64,000 nucleotides of DNA from Albibacillus kandeliae. GTDB lineage: Bacteria > Pseudomonadota > Alphaproteobacteria > Rhodobacterales > Rhodobacteraceae. Positions 8,312-19,610 of the stretch are shown here, piece after piece; the first letter of the stretch is position 1; each line of letters opens with the position of its first letter. Below the pieces are notes generated by a model that did not search any database, was not told where the DNA came from, and saw nothing but the letters and a program-made list of their open reading frames with translations. The stretch lies in assembly GCF_003116585.1 (NCBI RefSeq), contig NZ_QEHM01000003.1, positions 296,916-360,915 on the forward strand, given 5' to 3'. The translations under genes and the position numbers were made by a program.

Positions 8312-9652
8312 TCAGTCGCGCGGGGCGATGGCCGAGAGGCCCTTGAGGATATCGACCGCATAGGCGAGCTGGTAATCCTCGTCGCGCAGCTGCGCGGCGG
8401 CTTCCGCCTTGGCGCGTTCTTCCTCGATCTGGCGCACCTCGTCCTCGCTCAGGCTGTCGTTGCTGAGGCTGCCGCGCAGGTCGGCTTCGGAGCGCAGGCG
8501 CGGAACGGCGCTCTTGGGCTCTTCATCCTCGTTCGCGGCGACCTTGCGCGGCTGCTCGACGACGATGTCGGGCGACACGCCGAGGTTCTGGATCGAGCGA
8601 CCCGAGGGGGTGTAGTAGCGCGCGGTGGTCAGGCGCATGGCACCGTCGCCCCGCAGCGGCATCACGGTCTGGACCGACCCCTTGCCGAAGCTCTTGGTGC
8701 CCACCACGATGGCGCGGCGGTGATCCTTGAGTGCGCCGGCGACGATCTCGGAGGCCGAGGCCGACCCACCGTTGATCAGAACCACCATCGGCTTGCCGTT
8801 GATCATGTCGCCCGGGGTGGCGTTGAAGCGTTCGCCATCTTCCGGGTTGCGGCCACGGGTCGAGACGATCTCGCCCGACTCGAGGAACTCGTCCGCCACC
8901 TTGATCGCCTGGGTCAGCAACCCGCCCGGGTTGTTGCGCAGGTCGAGGACGACGCCGTCGACGTTGTCGATGCCGCCGGCCTTCTCGATCTCTTCCTTCA
9001 GGCCCGCTTCGAGGTTCGGGGTGGTCTGGTCGTTGAAGGTGGTGATCCGCAGGACCACGGTGTGCCCCTCGGTCCGGGCGCGCACGGCGGTCAGCTTGAT
9101 GGTGTCACGGATGATCGAGACGTCGAAGGGCTCGTCCTCGCCCTTGCGGACCACGGTGATCACGATCTCGGACCCGACCGGGCCGCGCATCAGGTCGACC
9201 GCCTTGTCGAGCGTCAGACCGAGCACCGACTCGCCGTTGACGTGGGTGATGAAGTCACCGGCCTCGATCCCGGCTTCTTCCGCCGGGGTCCCGTCGATCG
9301 GGGAGACAACCTTGACGAAGCCCTCCTCCTGCGTGACCTCGATGCCTAGTCCGCCGAACTCGCCACGGGTCTGCACCCGCATTGCGGCGGCGTCCTGCGG
9401 GTTCATGTAGCTCGAATGCGGATCGAGCGAGGTGAGCATCCCGTTGATGGCCGCCTCGATCAGCTTGGACTCGTCGACCTGTTCCACGTACTGGGCGCGG
9501 ATGCGTTCGAAGATGTCGCCAAAGAGATCGAGCTGCTCGTAGACATTCGAAGAGCGGGCGTTTTCCTGAGCCACGAGGGGCCCGGCGATCTGCGTGGTCG
9601 CGATCACGCCTGCCACGGTACCGCCCAGGGCGGCCATAACGAATTTCTTCAT
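8312..9652 (-). CDS. ctpA: Carboxy-terminal processing protease (S41 family)
   Basis: This exported serine protease trims C-termini of periplasmic proteins. The 446-residue precursor starts MKKFVMAALGGTVAGVIATT, a signal peptide. A PDZ domain follows (around residues 90-170, with FGGLGIEV and INGT-like binding loop features such as VVSPIDGTPAEEAG). The S41 catalytic core contains INGGSASASEIVAGALKDH with the nucleophile Ser, and GTKSFGKGSVQ with the catalytic Lys. The acidic C-terminus is poorly conserved. It is the last gene of gpmI-envC-ctpA. An ATG five codons upstream, overlapping envC, is an alternative start; the MKKF start is favoured by the signal peptide. Confidence 0.93.
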   Translation of the reverse strand: MKKFVMAALGGTVAGVIATTQIAGPLVAQENARSSNVYEQLDLFGDIFERIRAQYVEQVDESKLIEAAINGMLTSLDPHSSYMNPQDAAAMRVQTRGEFGGLGIEVTQEEGFVKVVSPIDGTPAEEAGIEAGDFITHVNGESVLGLTLDKAVDLMRGPVGSEIVITVVRKGEDEPFDVSIIRDTIKLTAVRARTEGHTVVLRITTFNDQTTPNLEAGLKEEIEKAGGIDNVDGVVLDLRNNPGGLLTQAIKVADEFLESGEIVSTRGRNPEDGERFNATPGDMINGKPMVVLINGGSASASEIVAGALKDHRRAIVVGTKSFGKGSVQTVMPLRGDGAMRLTTARYYTPSGRSIQNLGVSPDIVVEQPRKVAANEDEEPKSAVPRLRSEADLRGSLSNDSLSEDEVRQIEEERAKAEAAAQLRDEDYQLAYAVDILKGLSAIAPRD

Positions 9653-9659
9653 CTGTCTG

Positions 9660-10811
9660 TTATCCATCCTTATCGCTTCGGAACCACGTTTCCGGGTTCA
9701 CCGGCCTGCCGCCCTGTCTGACTTCTATATAGAGCGTTTCTGAGCGGTCAGTTCCAGTACCATCACCGCTTGTTGAAAGAATTGCCCCTGTTTCTGGCAT
9801 GGCACCGCCCATAAGTCCAACCGGCGTGCCTGCCGGAACGACCTGTCCGATCTCGCCGTAGACGGTCTCGAGCCCGGACAGCACGAAGAGCAGGTCCGCC
9901 TGTGGTTCGAGTATGACCACGTTGCCGAGGTCGAGAAGCGGGCCGCGATAGCGAATCGTCGCCGCGCTCGGCGAGGTCACCAGCGCGCGCGGGCGCGTCG
10001 CCATCAGCAGCCCGTCACGCCGGATGCCGGCGGCGTCCGATTCCCCGGCGCGGTGCAGCACGGTGCCCTGCACCGGCAGCGGCAGGGTGCCCTTCAGCGC
10101 GCTGATGTCGTCTTCGGTATCGTCGATCTCTTCGGTGCCGATCAGCGAGAGGCCACTGGCGAAACCCGCCAGCGTCTCGGTCGAGTCGAGCAGGATGGCG
10201 GTGCGCACCGGGTCCTCGACAAAGCGCTGCGGCAGGTCGGTACGGTCGGCGATCGCCTGGCTGAGGTCGGCGCGCGCCTGCTGGACGCCGGCCAGACCAT
10301 CCTCCAGCCGCTTGGCCGCCTCCTCCTGCAGGGTCCGCAGGGTGCGCACCTCCTCGAGGTCGCGGCGCAACTCCTGCGCCCGGGCGTTCAGCCCCGGCGT
10401 CACGTCGGCAAGGATCATGCCGGAGCGTGCGCTGCCCAGCGGACCGGCGGGATGCAGCATCAGCACGGGCGGCGGCGCGGTCTCGATGGTCAGCATCACG
10501 CCAAGCAGCCGCGCGACCTCGCTCTCGCGGGCCTCCAGCCGGTGCCGCAGCTGGGTCTCGCGGGTGGAGGCCCGGCGCAGACCATCGCGCATCGCCGCCA
10601 GCCCGGCCTCGTAGGCCCGCACCGTGTCGGTCAGCGCCCGTACCCGATCGTGGGCCTTCTCGGCCTGCTGCAGCGCGGTCTCGGCGGTCTCGAGCTGATG
10701 CGCGGCGGCGCGGGCCGCATCCGCCGGAGAATCCCCGGCGCTCAGCGGTCCCGCCGGGGCCCCGGCAGCACCAAGCGCCAGGGCGCAGAGCCATGCGGCA
10801 GCCCGTTTCAT
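9660..10811 (-). CDS. EnvC-like murein hydrolase activator (M23/LytM fold)
   Basis: The 383-residue protein has a signal peptide (MKRAAAWLCALALGAAGAPA). A long coiled coil at about residues 25-200 is rich in Ala, Glu and Arg, and a LytM/M23-type domain occupies the C-terminal 130 residues (LDLGNVVILEP ... GEIGQVVPAGTPVGLMGG). The HxxxD and HxH zinc ligands of active M23 peptidases are not present, which is the EnvC pattern: such proteins activate amidases at the division septum instead of cutting peptidoglycan. Its start overlaps the gpmI stop by 4 bases (ATGA), and ctpA follows at once. The same three-gene order is common in Rhodobacterales. Confidence 0.85.
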   Translation of the reverse strand: MKRAAAWLCALALGAAGAPAGPLSAGDSPADAARAAAHQLETAETALQQAEKAHDRVRALTDTVRAYEAGLAAMRDGLRRASTRETQLRHRLEARESEVARLLGVMLTIETAPPPVLMLHPAGPLGSARSGMILADVTPGLNARAQELRRDLEEVRTLRTLQEEAAKRLEDGLAGVQQARADLSQAIADRTDLPQRFVEDPVRTAILLDSTETLAGFASGLSLIGTEEIDDTEDDISALKGTLPLPVQGTVLHRAGESDAAGIRRDGLLMATRPRALVTSPSAATIRYRGPLLDLGNVVILEPQADLLFVLSGLETVYGEIGQVVPAGTPVGLMGGAMPETGAILSTSGDGTGTDRSETLYIEVRQGGRPVNPETWFRSDKDG

Positions 10812-12322
10812 GCGATCAGGCTTTCCCCCGTCATCTCGTCGGGAACGGGCAGGTCCATGAGCGACAGCAGCGTCGGCGCGAGGTCGGCAAGGCGGCCGTT
10901 GCGCAGGCTCGCGCCCGCCGGTCCGCCGACCAGCGCCACCGGCACCGGATTGGTGGTGTGCGCGGTATGCGGCCCCCCGGTTTCAGGGTCCACCATCACC
11001 TCGCAGTTGCCGTGATCGGCAGTGACGATCATCGCGCCGCCCGCCTTCTCCAGCGCGGCGACGACCCGGGCGAGCCCCTTGTCCACCGCCTCGCAGGCCG
11101 CGATGGCCGCCTGTAGGTCGCCGGTGTGGCCCACCATGTCCGGGTTGGCGTAGTTGGTGACGATCAGGTCGTAGCCCTTCTCGATGGCCTCGACGAACTT
11201 GTCGGTCACCTCGCCTGCCGACATCTCGGGCTGCAGGTCATAGGTCGCCACCTTGGGCGACTTCGGCATGAAGCGGTCCTCGCCGTCCCAGGGCGCTTCC
11301 TTGCCGCCGTTCAGGAAGAAGGTGACATGGGGGTATTTCTCGGTCTCGGCGAGGTGGAACTGGGTCCTGCCCTGCTTCGCCACCCATTCGCCCAGCGTGT
11401 TCACGATCTCCGCCTTGGGATAGGCGACACTCATGTAGGTGTTGTGGTCGTCAGAGTACTCGACCATTCCCAGCAGGGCCGACAGTGCGCGCCGCTTGCC
11501 CGTCTCGAACCCGTCGAAGCCGGGCTTGCCGATGGCGGCGAGGATCTCTCGCGCCCGGTCGGCGCGGAAGTTCAGGCAGAACAGCCCGTCGCCGTCCTGC
11601 ACGCCGCTGTAATCGCCGACGACGGTCGGCAGAATGAACTCGTCCGTCACGTTCTGCGCGTAGGAGGCCCCGATGGCGCCGAGCGCGGTCCCGGCCTTTT
11701 CGCCCTCGCCCAGGATCATCGCGGCATAGGCCTTTTCGACCCGCTCCCAGCGGTTGTCGCGGTCCATCGCATAGTAGCGCCCGTCGACGGTGGCGACGAA
11801 GGCCCCCTCGGGCAGCTGCTCCAGCAGCGCCTTCATGTAGACATCGGCCGATTTCGGCGCCACGTCGCGGCCATCGGTGATGGCATGGATCGCCACCGGC
11901 ACGCCCGCTTCGCAGATCGCCCGGGTTGCGGCCAGCATATGGGTCAGGTGCCCGTGCACGCCCCCGTCCGAGACCACGCCCATCAGGTGCGCGGTGCCGC
12001 CCGCCGCCTTCACCGTTGCGATGAAGTCCAGCAGCGCCGCGTTCTCGAAGAAGGAGCCGTCCTCGATCGCGAGGTCGATCTGGCCCAGGTCCATCGCCAC
12101 CACCCGGCCCGCACCGATGTTGGTGTGGCCGACCTCGGAATTGCCCATCTGCCCGGTCGGCAGCCCCACATCGGGTCCGTGGGTGATCAGCTGCGCATGG
12201 GGCCCCTGCATGATCGCGTCGAAGGTCGGGGTCTCCGCAAGATAAGGTGCGTTCGCCTCGGTCCGCTCGGAGATGCCCCAGCCATCCAGAATGCACAATA
12301 CAACGGGTTTCGGGGCACTCAT
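10808..12322 (-). CDS. gpmI: 2,3-bisphosphoglycerate-independent phosphoglycerate mutase
   Basis: GpmI interconverts 3- and 2-phosphoglycerate in glycolysis and gluconeogenesis, using two Mn ions. The 504-residue length is typical. The N-terminal CILDGWGI motif supplies a metal ligand, and GNSEVGHTNIGAG holds the phosphorylated serine. AITDGRDVAPKS and the C-terminal TADHGNCE complete the alkaline-phosphatase-like core. It is the first gene of a leftward operon with envC and ctpA; the ATGA overlap with envC suggests coupling. The promoter must lie in the 153-base gap upstream. Confidence 0.97.
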   Translation of the reverse strand: MSAPKPVVLCILDGWGISERTEANAPYLAETPTFDAIMQGPHAQLITHGPDVGLPTGQMGNSEVGHTNIGAGRVVAMDLGQIDLAIEDGSFFENAALLDFIATVKAAGGTAHLMGVVSDGGVHGHLTHMLAATRAICEAGVPVAIHAITDGRDVAPKSADVYMKALLEQLPEGAFVATVDGRYYAMDRDNRWERVEKAYAAMILGEGEKAGTALGAIGASYAQNVTDEFILPTVVGDYSGVQDGDGLFCLNFRADRAREILAAIGKPGFDGFETGKRRALSALLGMVEYSDDHNTYMSVAYPKAEIVNTLGEWVAKQGRTQFHLAETEKYPHVTFFLNGGKEAPWDGEDRFMPKSPKVATYDLQPEMSAGEVTDKFVEAIEKGYDLIVTNYANPDMVGHTGDLQAAIAACEAVDKGLARVVAALEKAGGAMIVTADHGNCEVMVDPETGGPHTAHTTNPVPVALVGGPAGASLRNGRLADLAPTLLSLMDLPVPDEMTGESLIA

Positions 12323-12403
12323 GTCCAGCTCTCCGGCCTGCTCTGATCCCCGCCTTCTAGCGTCTCGGCCGCGCAGGGTGAACCGCTTTTCAGCGCGCCC
12401 GAT

Positions 12404-12426
12404 CCATCTTTTCTCTGAAAATACTC
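12404..12426 (-). repeat. Copy of a GRGTATTT intergenic motif
   Basis: In the gap between rmuC and gpmI, the minus strand reads GAGTATTTTCAGAGAAAAGA then TGG. This resembles the tail after the hairpin at 8171-8204 and a shorter copy at 62781. The rest of this 153-base gap shows no other structure I can support. Confidence 0.45.
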
Positions 12427-12475
12427 AAATTGTCGGCACCATGTCGCCAGCGGGGCGCCGGGATCATTACGGTGG

Positions 12476-13699
12476 CTATTCCCCGGCCCGGGTGAGCGGC
12501 ACCATGTCCGGAGCGCTCTCGGGCGCCAGTTCCTCGAAATCGAAGTTGTCGAGCTTGGTGGCCCGCTTGCCCGCGCGTTCGGCGGCCACGGTGATGTCCT
12601 CGATATCCTTGCGGGCCTGGCCGAAGTGGGTGTTCAGCTTGCCGACGCGCTCGACCACCAGTTCCACGTCACGGTGCAGCTGTTTCAGCGTGGTGCGGAT
12701 CGCGCCGGCCTGTTCGCGCATCCGGGCGTCCTTGAGGATGGCCCGCATGGTGTTGAGCGTGGCCATGCAGGTGGTCGGCGACACGATCCAGACCCGCGCG
12801 TTGAAGCCCTCGCGGACCACTTCGGGGAAATTGGCGTGCAGCTCGGCATAGACCGCCTCGGAGGGCAGGAACATCAGGGCGCCGTCCGCCGTCTCGCCTT
12901 CGATCAGGTAGCGTTCCGAGATCGCCTTGATGTGTGCCTTGACCGAGGCGCGGAAGGCCTGCGGCGCGCCTGCCTCTCCGGCGCGGAGTTTCTCGTAGGC
13001 TTCCAGCGGGAACTTGGCGTCGATCACGATGGGGCCCGGCGGGTTCGGGAGATGGATCAGGCAGTCCGCCCGCTTGCCGTTGGAAAGCGTCGCCTGCAGC
13101 GTGTAGCTGTCAGAGGGCAGCGCCTTGGACACGATGTCGTTTAACTGGATCTCGCCAAAGGCGCCGCGCGTCTGCTTGTTCGACAGGATGTCCTGCAGGC
13201 TCAGCACATCGCCCGAGAGGCGCGTGATGTTCTCTTGCGCCCGGTCGATGACCTTGAGCCGCTCCTGCAGTTCGGTCAGCGACTTGGTGGTCTTCTCCGA
13301 GCCGCCGTGCAGGGTTTCCTTCATCCGCTCCTGCATCTCGGCCAGCGCGCGGGCCGATTTCATCGCGTTCTCGGCCAGACGGTCGTTCATCTGCTGCTGG
13401 ACCGAGGCGAGGCGGCGCTCGACCGTCTGGATCACTTGTGTCTGGGCGTTGGCCTGCGTGTCCGACACGGTCTGCAACCCGCCGCGCAGCTGCTCCTGCC
13501 CGAGGCCGAGCTGCTGGACGTGGCCGCCCAGCACCTGCATCTGCCGGGCCAGCGGTTCGGCCATGCGGGCCGAGCGGCCCGCCGCGCGCACGGCGGCGAT
13601 CAGCAGGATCAGCATCAGCAGCACCACGGCGGCGCCGCCGAGCGCAGCCAGCACGAGGGGATCGGAGAGGTCGAAGGTGTATCCGTTCAGTTCGATCAT
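12476..13699 (-). CDS. rmuC: DNA recombination protein RmuC
   Basis: RmuC is a predicted nuclease-fold protein that limits rearrangements at inverted repeats in E. coli. The 407-residue product has one N-terminal membrane helix (about residues 12-33, LVLAALGGAAVVLLMLILL). A coiled coil of about 130 residues follows, and then the conserved core (GAFGEIQLNDIV, IVIDAKFPLEAYEKL, FLPSEAVYAELHA, VWIVSPTTCMATLNTMRA). The ATG at 13699 overlaps the mutL stop as ATGA, which fixes the start and suggests co-translation with mutL. The two repair genes form a leftward operon. Confidence 0.95.
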   Translation of the reverse strand: MIELNGYTFDLSDPLVLAALGGAAVVLLMLILLIAAVRAAGRSARMAEPLARQMQVLGGHVQQLGLGQEQLRGGLQTVSDTQANAQTQVIQTVERRLASVQQQMNDRLAENAMKSARALAEMQERMKETLHGGSEKTTKSLTELQERLKVIDRAQENITRLSGDVLSLQDILSNKQTRGAFGEIQLNDIVSKALPSDSYTLQATLSNGKRADCLIHLPNPPGPIVIDAKFPLEAYEKLRAGEAGAPQAFRASVKAHIKAISERYLIEGETADGALMFLPSEAVYAELHANFPEVVREGFNARVWIVSPTTCMATLNTMRAILKDARMREQAGAIRTTLKQLHRDVELVVERVGKLNTHFGQARKDIEDITVAAERAGKRATKLDNFDFEELAPESAPDMVPLTRAGE

Positions 13700-15576
13700 G
13701 TGCGCCCGAAGAGCCTTTCGATATCGGAGAGTTTCAGCTCCACGTAGGTGGGGCGCCCGTGGTTGCACTGGCCGGAATGAGGCGTCGCCTCCATCTCGCG
13801 CAGCAGGGCGTTCATCTCCTCGGCGCGCATCCGGCGGCCCGAGCGGACCGAGCCGTGGCAGGCAACGCGCGACAGGATCGCCTCGATCCGGGCCTGCACC
13901 AGTTGCGAGGAGCCCATGTCGTCGAGCTCGTCGAGGATGTCCTTCAGCATCGCGGCCGCGTTGACCTCGCCCAGGATTGCCGGGGTTTCGCGCACGGCGA
14001 CGGCAGAGCCGCCGAAAGGTTCGATGGTCAGGCCCATCCTGGTCAGCTCGTCGGCCACCTCAAGCAGGCGGGCGCAATCGCCTTCCGACAGGTCCACGAT
14101 CTCGGGGATCAGCAGGGCCTGCGCGGCGACGCCGTTCTCGGCCATCTGGCGTTTCAGTTTCTCATAGACCAGCCGTTCGTGCGCAGCGTGCTGGTCGACG
14201 ATGACCATGCCGGTCTCGGTCTGGGCAATGATGTAGTTCTCGTGCACCTGCCCGCGCGCGGCACCCAGAGGGCGCGCCTCGGCGGGTATTTCGGCGGGCT
14301 CCACCGCGACCGGCTCGACATCGTCGGCTTCCACCACACGGGCAGAATAGCTCTCGCCAAGGTCGGCAAAGCCCTGGAACGGGGTCGGTGCGGGCGCCTG
14401 GGCGGCATAGGAGGAGATGCGGGCCCCAAGCGACGGGCGGTCCATCTGGTAGACGCGGGCCTCGGTCCGGACAGGTTCGGGCCGCATGGCGCCGAGGGTC
14501 GCGCCCGCGACGGTGGTCGAGGCACGGTGACCGGCCCCTGCCAGTGCTTGCCGCAGGGCCGAGACGATCAGCCCGCGCGCGAGACCGGGATCGCGGAACC
14601 GCACCTCGGACTTGGCCGGGTGCACGTTCACGTCGACCAGTACCGGTTCGCAGTCGATGAAGAGCGCCGCCGCCGGGTGACGGTCGCGGCTGAGAAAGTC
14701 GAAGTAGGCCGCGCGCAGGGCGCCGTGCAGCATCTTGTCCCGGACCGGGCGGCCGTTGACAAAGAGGTACTGGGTAACCGCCGCGCCGCGCGAGTAGGTC
14801 GGCAAGGCGGCATAGCCGAACAGGCGCAGCCCGTCGCGGGTGGCGTCGATGCGCAGCGCATTCTCGGCAAAGTCGCGGCCGATCACACCCGCGAGACGCC
14901 CATAGAGCGCATCGAAGAGGTCGCCGCTCTCGGCGTCCGCACGGAACAGGCTGCGGCCCTCGCCTCCGCCGGAGACGTCGCGCAGCAGGAAGGAAACAGA
15001 GGGTTCCGCCATGGCGAGCCGCTTGACCACGTCGACGATGGCCTGCGCCTCGGACCGGTCGGAGCGCATGAACTTGAGCCGCGCCGGGGTGGCGAAGAAG
15101 AGATCGCGCAGTTCGACCACGGTGCCGGCACGCAGCGCAGCCGGCTTCACCGGCTCCCTATGCCCGCCCGAGACGCGGATCGAATGGGCCTCGCCTCCGG
15201 GCACGCGGCTGGTGATGGTCAGGCGCCCCACGGCGCCGAGCGAGGGCAGCGCCTCGCCCCGGAAGCCGAAGGTGTGAATATTGAGCAGGTCGGAGCCGTC
15301 GATCTTGGACGTCGCATGGCGCGAGAGCGCGAGCGGAAGGTCGTCGGGGCCCATGCCGCAGCCGTCGTCGGTGACCCGGATCAGGGTCTTGCCGCCGTCG
15401 GCGATCTCCACGGTAACGCGGCTTGCCCCTGCATCCACCGCGTTCTCGACCAGTTCCTTGACCGCAGAGGCCGGGCGTTCGACCACCTCGCCCGCCGCGA
15501 TGCGGTTGATCGCAGAGTCGTCGAGTTGCCGGATAACCGGGCGGTTTTCGCTGATATTGGGGTTGGGGTGCGCCAT
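13696..15576 (-). CDS. mutL: DNA mismatch repair protein MutL
   Basis: MutL couples mismatch recognition by MutS to strand incision. The 626-residue protein has the N-terminal GHKL ATPase (ELVENAVDAGA, DDGCGMG, FGFRGEALPS) and a linker at about residues 330-430. Its C-terminal dimerisation/endonuclease domain includes DQHAAHERLVYE, which matches the DQHA(x)2E(x)4E metal motif, and CNHGRPT. It is therefore predicted to be a nicking MutL, as in organisms without MutH. The ATG at 15576 gives the family start MAHPNPNISENRPVIRQLDD; the reading frame is open further upstream but without family similarity. It overlaps rmuC by 4 bases. Confidence 0.97.
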   Translation of the reverse strand: MAHPNPNISENRPVIRQLDDSAINRIAAGEVVERPASAVKELVENAVDAGASRVTVEIADGGKTLIRVTDDGCGMGPDDLPLALSRHATSKIDGSDLLNIHTFGFRGEALPSLGAVGRLTITSRVPGGEAHSIRVSGGHREPVKPAALRAGTVVELRDLFFATPARLKFMRSDRSEAQAIVDVVKRLAMAEPSVSFLLRDVSGGGEGRSLFRADAESGDLFDALYGRLAGVIGRDFAENALRIDATRDGLRLFGYAALPTYSRGAAVTQYLFVNGRPVRDKMLHGALRAAYFDFLSRDRHPAAALFIDCEPVLVDVNVHPAKSEVRFRDPGLARGLIVSALRQALAGAGHRASTTVAGATLGAMRPEPVRTEARVYQMDRPSLGARISSYAAQAPAPTPFQGFADLGESYSARVVEADDVEPVAVEPAEIPAEARPLGAARGQVHENYIIAQTETGMVIVDQHAAHERLVYEKLKRQMAENGVAAQALLIPEIVDLSEGDCARLLEVADELTRMGLTIEPFGGSAVAVRETPAILGEVNAAAMLKDILDELDDMGSSQLVQARIEAILSRVACHGSVRSGRRMRAEEMNALLREMEATPHSGQCNHGRPTYVELKLSDIERLFGRT

Positions 15577-15790
15577 GCCACCAGACCTAGCATGGATGGC
15601 TCCGATTCTGCCACCCGGATGTTGCGGGATCGGCCAGCCCCCGCAGGGCCTCGATCTGCACCGGCGCGCCAAAACCGGGCGTTTTCCCAGCGTTTGCCGC
15701 ATCTCGGTAAGCGCCGCGCGTTTCCCGCTTGGCAACGCCCTCCTGCAGGTCGATCACTGGTCCGGACTTCGCAACGCGCGGTGACAGCAG

Positions 15791-16384
15791 ATGACAGAGA
15801 CACCTGAGAGCGCGGAACTGGGCGCGCTGCGCCTTGCACTGGCCGCGCGTCTTGCCGAACCGCGCCTGCCCGACCCCGTGCGGAGCATTGGCGCGATCCT
15901 GTCAGGGCAGTCATGGCGCCTGCCTGCCCAGGCGCAGGTGACCGCGCCGGTCTGCACCTGCTTTCCACGTATCCGTGCCCTCAGCGAAACGATGGACAGC
16001 GGATCGCTGGCGGGCCACCTCGCCCCCCTGCTCGACAGGCTGCGCTGGGTCGCCGATTACCCTGACCGCACCGCGCTGGCAGAGACCTTCGGACATGCGG
16101 TGCTGCACGCGGGCGACGGGCTGGTGACCGGCTGCAACCTGCTCGCCGCCGAGACGGCCTACCCCGCCCACGCCCACCGCGCCGACGAGCTTTACCTGCC
16201 GCTCACCGACGGAATGCCCGCGCTCTGGCGGCAGGGCGACGGCGTTGATCGCGAGAAGCGTGCCGGCACACTGGTGATCCACGGCCCCGAGGAACCGCAC
16301 GCGCTGACCACGCGGGCGGACCCGATCCTCAACATCTGGATCCAGTTCGGAGAGGCGCCCGGCGGACCGGCGTGGTTCGTCTGA
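15791..16384 (+). CDS. Cupin resembling DMSP lyases (DddL/DddQ/DddW superfamily)
   Basis: The 197-residue soluble protein has a helical N-terminal half and a single C-terminal cupin barrel. The first cupin motif reads YPAHAHRADELY, giving candidate metal ligands H127, H129 and E133 plus Y135. The second motif supplies H170 in HGPEEPHAL. The HxHxxxExY pattern is the one shared by the DMSP lyases DddL, DddQ and DddW, which split dimethylsulfoniopropionate into DMS and acrylate. Overall similarity is only motif-level, so the substrate is uncertain and other cupin roles are possible. It has no acrylate-degrading genes beside it. Its stop abuts the convergent rppH stop. Confidence 0.6.
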   Translation: MTETPESAELGALRLALAARLAEPRLPDPVRSIGAILSGQSWRLPAQAQVTAPVCTCFPRIRALSETMDSGSLAGHLAPLLDRLRWVADYPDRTALAETFGHAVLHAGDGLVTGCNLLAAETAYPAHAHRADELYLPLTDGMPALWRQGDGVDREKRAGTLVIHGPEEPHALTTRADPILNIWIQFGEAPGGPAWFV

Positions 16385-16873
16385 TCAGCGCGTCAGCAGG
16401 GGCGCGAACTCTTCCAGCACGCGGGCATAGACCTCGCGCTTGAACGGCACGATCTTCTCCACCAGCTCGCCCGTCGGCTGCCAGCGCCACTGCGAGAATT
16501 CCGGGTGTTCGGTCTCGATCTGAACCTGATCGTCGCTCCCGAGAAAGCGCATCAGGTACCACTTCTGCTCCTGCCCGCGATAACGCCCCTTCCAGATGTT
16601 CGGAACAAGGTCATGCGGCAGGTCGTAGGGCAGCCAGCCCGCGGTCTCGCCGACGATCTCGACGAGGTCGGCGGTCACCCCGGTCTCTTCCCAGAGCTCG
16701 CGCAGGGCCGCGTCGCGCGGGTCTTCACCCTTGTCGACCCCACCCTGCGGCATCTGCCAGGCTTCGGTGTAGCGGTCGTTGCGCTGGCCGACAAAGACAT
16801 CGCCCGCAGCGTTCATCAGCATGACACCCACACAGGGGCGATAGGGCAGCTTGGCGATCTCTTCGGGGGTCAT
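16385..16873 (-). CDS. rppH: RNA pyrophosphohydrolase
   Basis: RppH removes pyrophosphate from the 5' end of triphosphorylated mRNA and so starts decay. The 162-residue protein has the full Nudix box ([20 protein letters not shown] and TG, near residues 44-66) and the RppH-specific N-terminus [11 protein letters not shown] with WQMPQGG. The ATG at 16873 has GGAG seven bases upstream; the open frame extends further but without similarity. It converges with the cupin gene with no gap. Confidence 0.95.
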   Translation of the reverse strand: MTPEEIAKLPYRPCVGVMLMNAAGDVFVGQRNDRYTEAWQMPQGGVDKGEDPRDAALRELWEETGVTADLVEIVGETAGWLPYDLPHDLVPNIWKGRYRGQEQKWYLMRFLGSDDQVQIETEHPEFSQWRWQPTGELVEKIVPFKREVYARVLEEFAPLLTR

Positions 16874-16931
16874 GGGCAAGGCTCCTCTCGGGTTGGCCCA
16901 GAGGTGCCGGAAGCCGGGGACCGATGCAAGC

Positions 16932-19372
<2,441 letters not shown>

Positions 19373-19391
19373 GGGGGCGGAATTGCGCCTC

Positions 19392-19426
19392 GCGCCGGTT
19401 GGGAGAATTGTCTATCCGACCGGCGC
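19392..19426 (+). terminator. Hairpin downstream of fadH
   Basis: An 11-bp stem with one G-T pair (19392-19402 with 19416-19426, loop of 13) begins 20 bases after the fadH stop. No T-run follows. The rest of the 238-base gap up to the RTX gene becomes AT-rich from about 19580 and probably contains that gene's promoter. Confidence 0.4.
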
Positions 19427-19610
19427 GGTCCTGCTCAGGGCCGCCGAATGGCATGGGTTCTCGCGCGGTGCGGGAAATTTCACACGCGCTCCGCACGCCT
19501 GAATTGAAGTCCTTCCAACACGCTTGTCCGAACGGCTGAACCGCCGCTAGAAGACCCGTATGCATCCTATTCAAGCATGCGGTTTTGTTTAATTTTTGAA
19601 AGACACCATA

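Noticed and set aside
13769-15807. Long + strand frame opposite mutL
   Set aside because: No motif; it is the antisense shadow of mutL and rmuC.
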